Shown: positions 63,586 to 64,000 of the stretch, piece after piece
Numbering within the stretch: position 1 is the first letter of the stretch
Layout: each line of letters begins with the position of its first letter
Assembly (NCBI RefSeq): GCF_008704795.1
Contig: NZ_CP023690.1
Location: 4,970,501-5,034,500 of the forward strand
DNA length: 64,000 nt
From: Streptomyces spectabilis
GTDB lineage: Bacteria; Actinomycetota; Actinomycetes; Streptomycetales; Streptomycetaceae
Direction of reading: 5' to 3'
Translations under genes and position numbers: made by a program
The notes under the pieces: generated by a model
What the model was told of the DNA's origin: nothing
Seen by the model: only the letters and a program-made list of their open reading frames with translations
Databases searched by the model: none

Positions 63586-64000
63586 TCAGCCCAGTGCGTG
63601 CGCGGCGAGTACGTCGCCCAGTGCTTCCTCGTGGGCTGCCGCCGGGCCGAGGGAGAGCTCCAGGTGCTTGGCCCAGGCGTGGTAGCGGTGCAGGGGGTAG
63701 TCGGTGTCGGCGCCGAAGCCGCCGTGCAGGTGTTGTGCCGTCTGTACGACGCGGCGTACGCCGTCCGCGGCCCAGGTCTTGGCCACGGCTATGTCGGCGG
63801 CGACCGGCAGCAGCCCGTCGCCCGGTGCCGTGCGGTCCGGTGTGCTCAGGCGCCAGGCGGCCTGCCAGAGGGTCGCTTCCATCGCGCGCAGATCGATGTA
63901 GCGGTCGGCGGCCTGGACCGCGACGGCCTGGAAGGTGGCGATGGGGTGGCCGAACTGCTCGCGCTTGCCGGTGTATTCGCTGGTCATGCGAAGCACCCTG
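63586..64000 (-). CDS. Acyl-CoA dehydrogenase, C-terminal part (truncated by window edge)
   Basis: About 138 residues of the C-terminal helical domain: TSEYTGKREQFGHPIATFQAVAVQAADRYIDLRAMEA, then QTAQHLHGGFGADTDYPLHRYH. It is a flavoprotein oxidising acyl-CoA. The start and FAD-binding N-terminal region lie beyond 64000 on this strand. The catalytic base is not in the visible part. Confidence 0.92.
   Translation of the reverse strand, partial: RVLRMTSEYTGKREQFGHPIATFQAVAVQAADRYIDLRAMEATLWQAAWRLSTPDRTAPGDGLLPVAADIAVAKTWAADGVRRVVQTAQHLHGGFGADTDYPLHRYHAWAKHLELSLGPAAAHEEALGDVLAAHALG

Overview
High-GC actinobacterial DNA with TTG and GTG starts, rodlins, chaplins, class E sortases and parS sequences of the form TGTTTCACGTGAAACA. 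This is almost certainly a Streptomyces chromosome close to oriC. The window opens inside gyrB followed by gyrA. In this genus that places dnaA, oriC, dnaN and recF a few kilobases beyond the left edge; that placement is inference, not seen.

Layout. (1) 1-10.4 kb is conserved core: gyrB (partial), gyrA, a DUF3566 membrane protein, tRNA-Ile(GAT), small secreted and membrane proteins, a Ser/Thr kinase beside an HTH regulator, and tRNA-Ala(TGC). (2) 10.4-13.4 kb has two GAF-ANTAR regulators and an LtrA-like membrane protein. (3) 13.7-18.8 kb is a surface-layer locus: a YGD-repeat wall protein with an MPQTG sorting signal, three rodlins, a Cys-containing short chaplin and a long chaplin with an LARTG signal. 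(4) 18.9-31.2 kb is an exopolysaccharide or wall-polymer locus. Eight overlapping or nearly abutting genes run on the minus strand: glycosyltransferase, initiating sugar-phosphate transferase, O-antigen-ligase-like, MurJ/Wzx-like flippase, deacetylase, glycosyltransferase, Wzz-like, acyltransferase. A divergent ATP-grasp/GH26 pair accompanies them. (5) 31.9-38.8 kb continues the surface theme: three more chaplins (one without cysteine), four small secreted proteins of unknown function, tyrosinase melC1-melC2 and an M23 peptidase. (6) 38.9-43.1 kb holds CheB, CheR-PAS and two GAF-ANTAR proteins. (7) 43.3-59.1 kb is the conserved division and envelope block: DUF5324, PPIase, rhomboid, CrgA, DUF881, three class E sortases with pabA, then pknB-pbpA-ftsW-pstP-fhaB-fhaA. 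(8) 60.1-64 kb has tRNA-Leu(CAG), a frameshifted DUF2252 gene, a J-domain protein, a rhodanese and an acyl-CoA dehydrogenase fragment.

How it fits together. Rodlins and chaplins build the hydrophobic rodlet coat of aerial hyphae. Class E sortases attach long chaplins and other LAXTG/LPXTG-like proteins to peptidoglycan, and both likely substrates lie in this window. The polymer locus sits between two chaplin groups, so a matrix or wall glycan may be co-deployed with the coat; this is inference. The window also carries replication and segregation sites. A 24-bp tandem array holds three parS sites inside the deacetylase coding sequence, a parS-like site lies in a sortase gene, and four DnaA boxes lie between the rhomboid and crgA genes.

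The most unusual items are the parS array that encodes an eight-residue protein repeat, the clustering of three rodlins and five chaplins near oriC, the 13-bp TACGTGG array beside a 63-residue ORF, and the DUF2252 frameshift. No CRISPR array, rRNA gene or transposase was seen.
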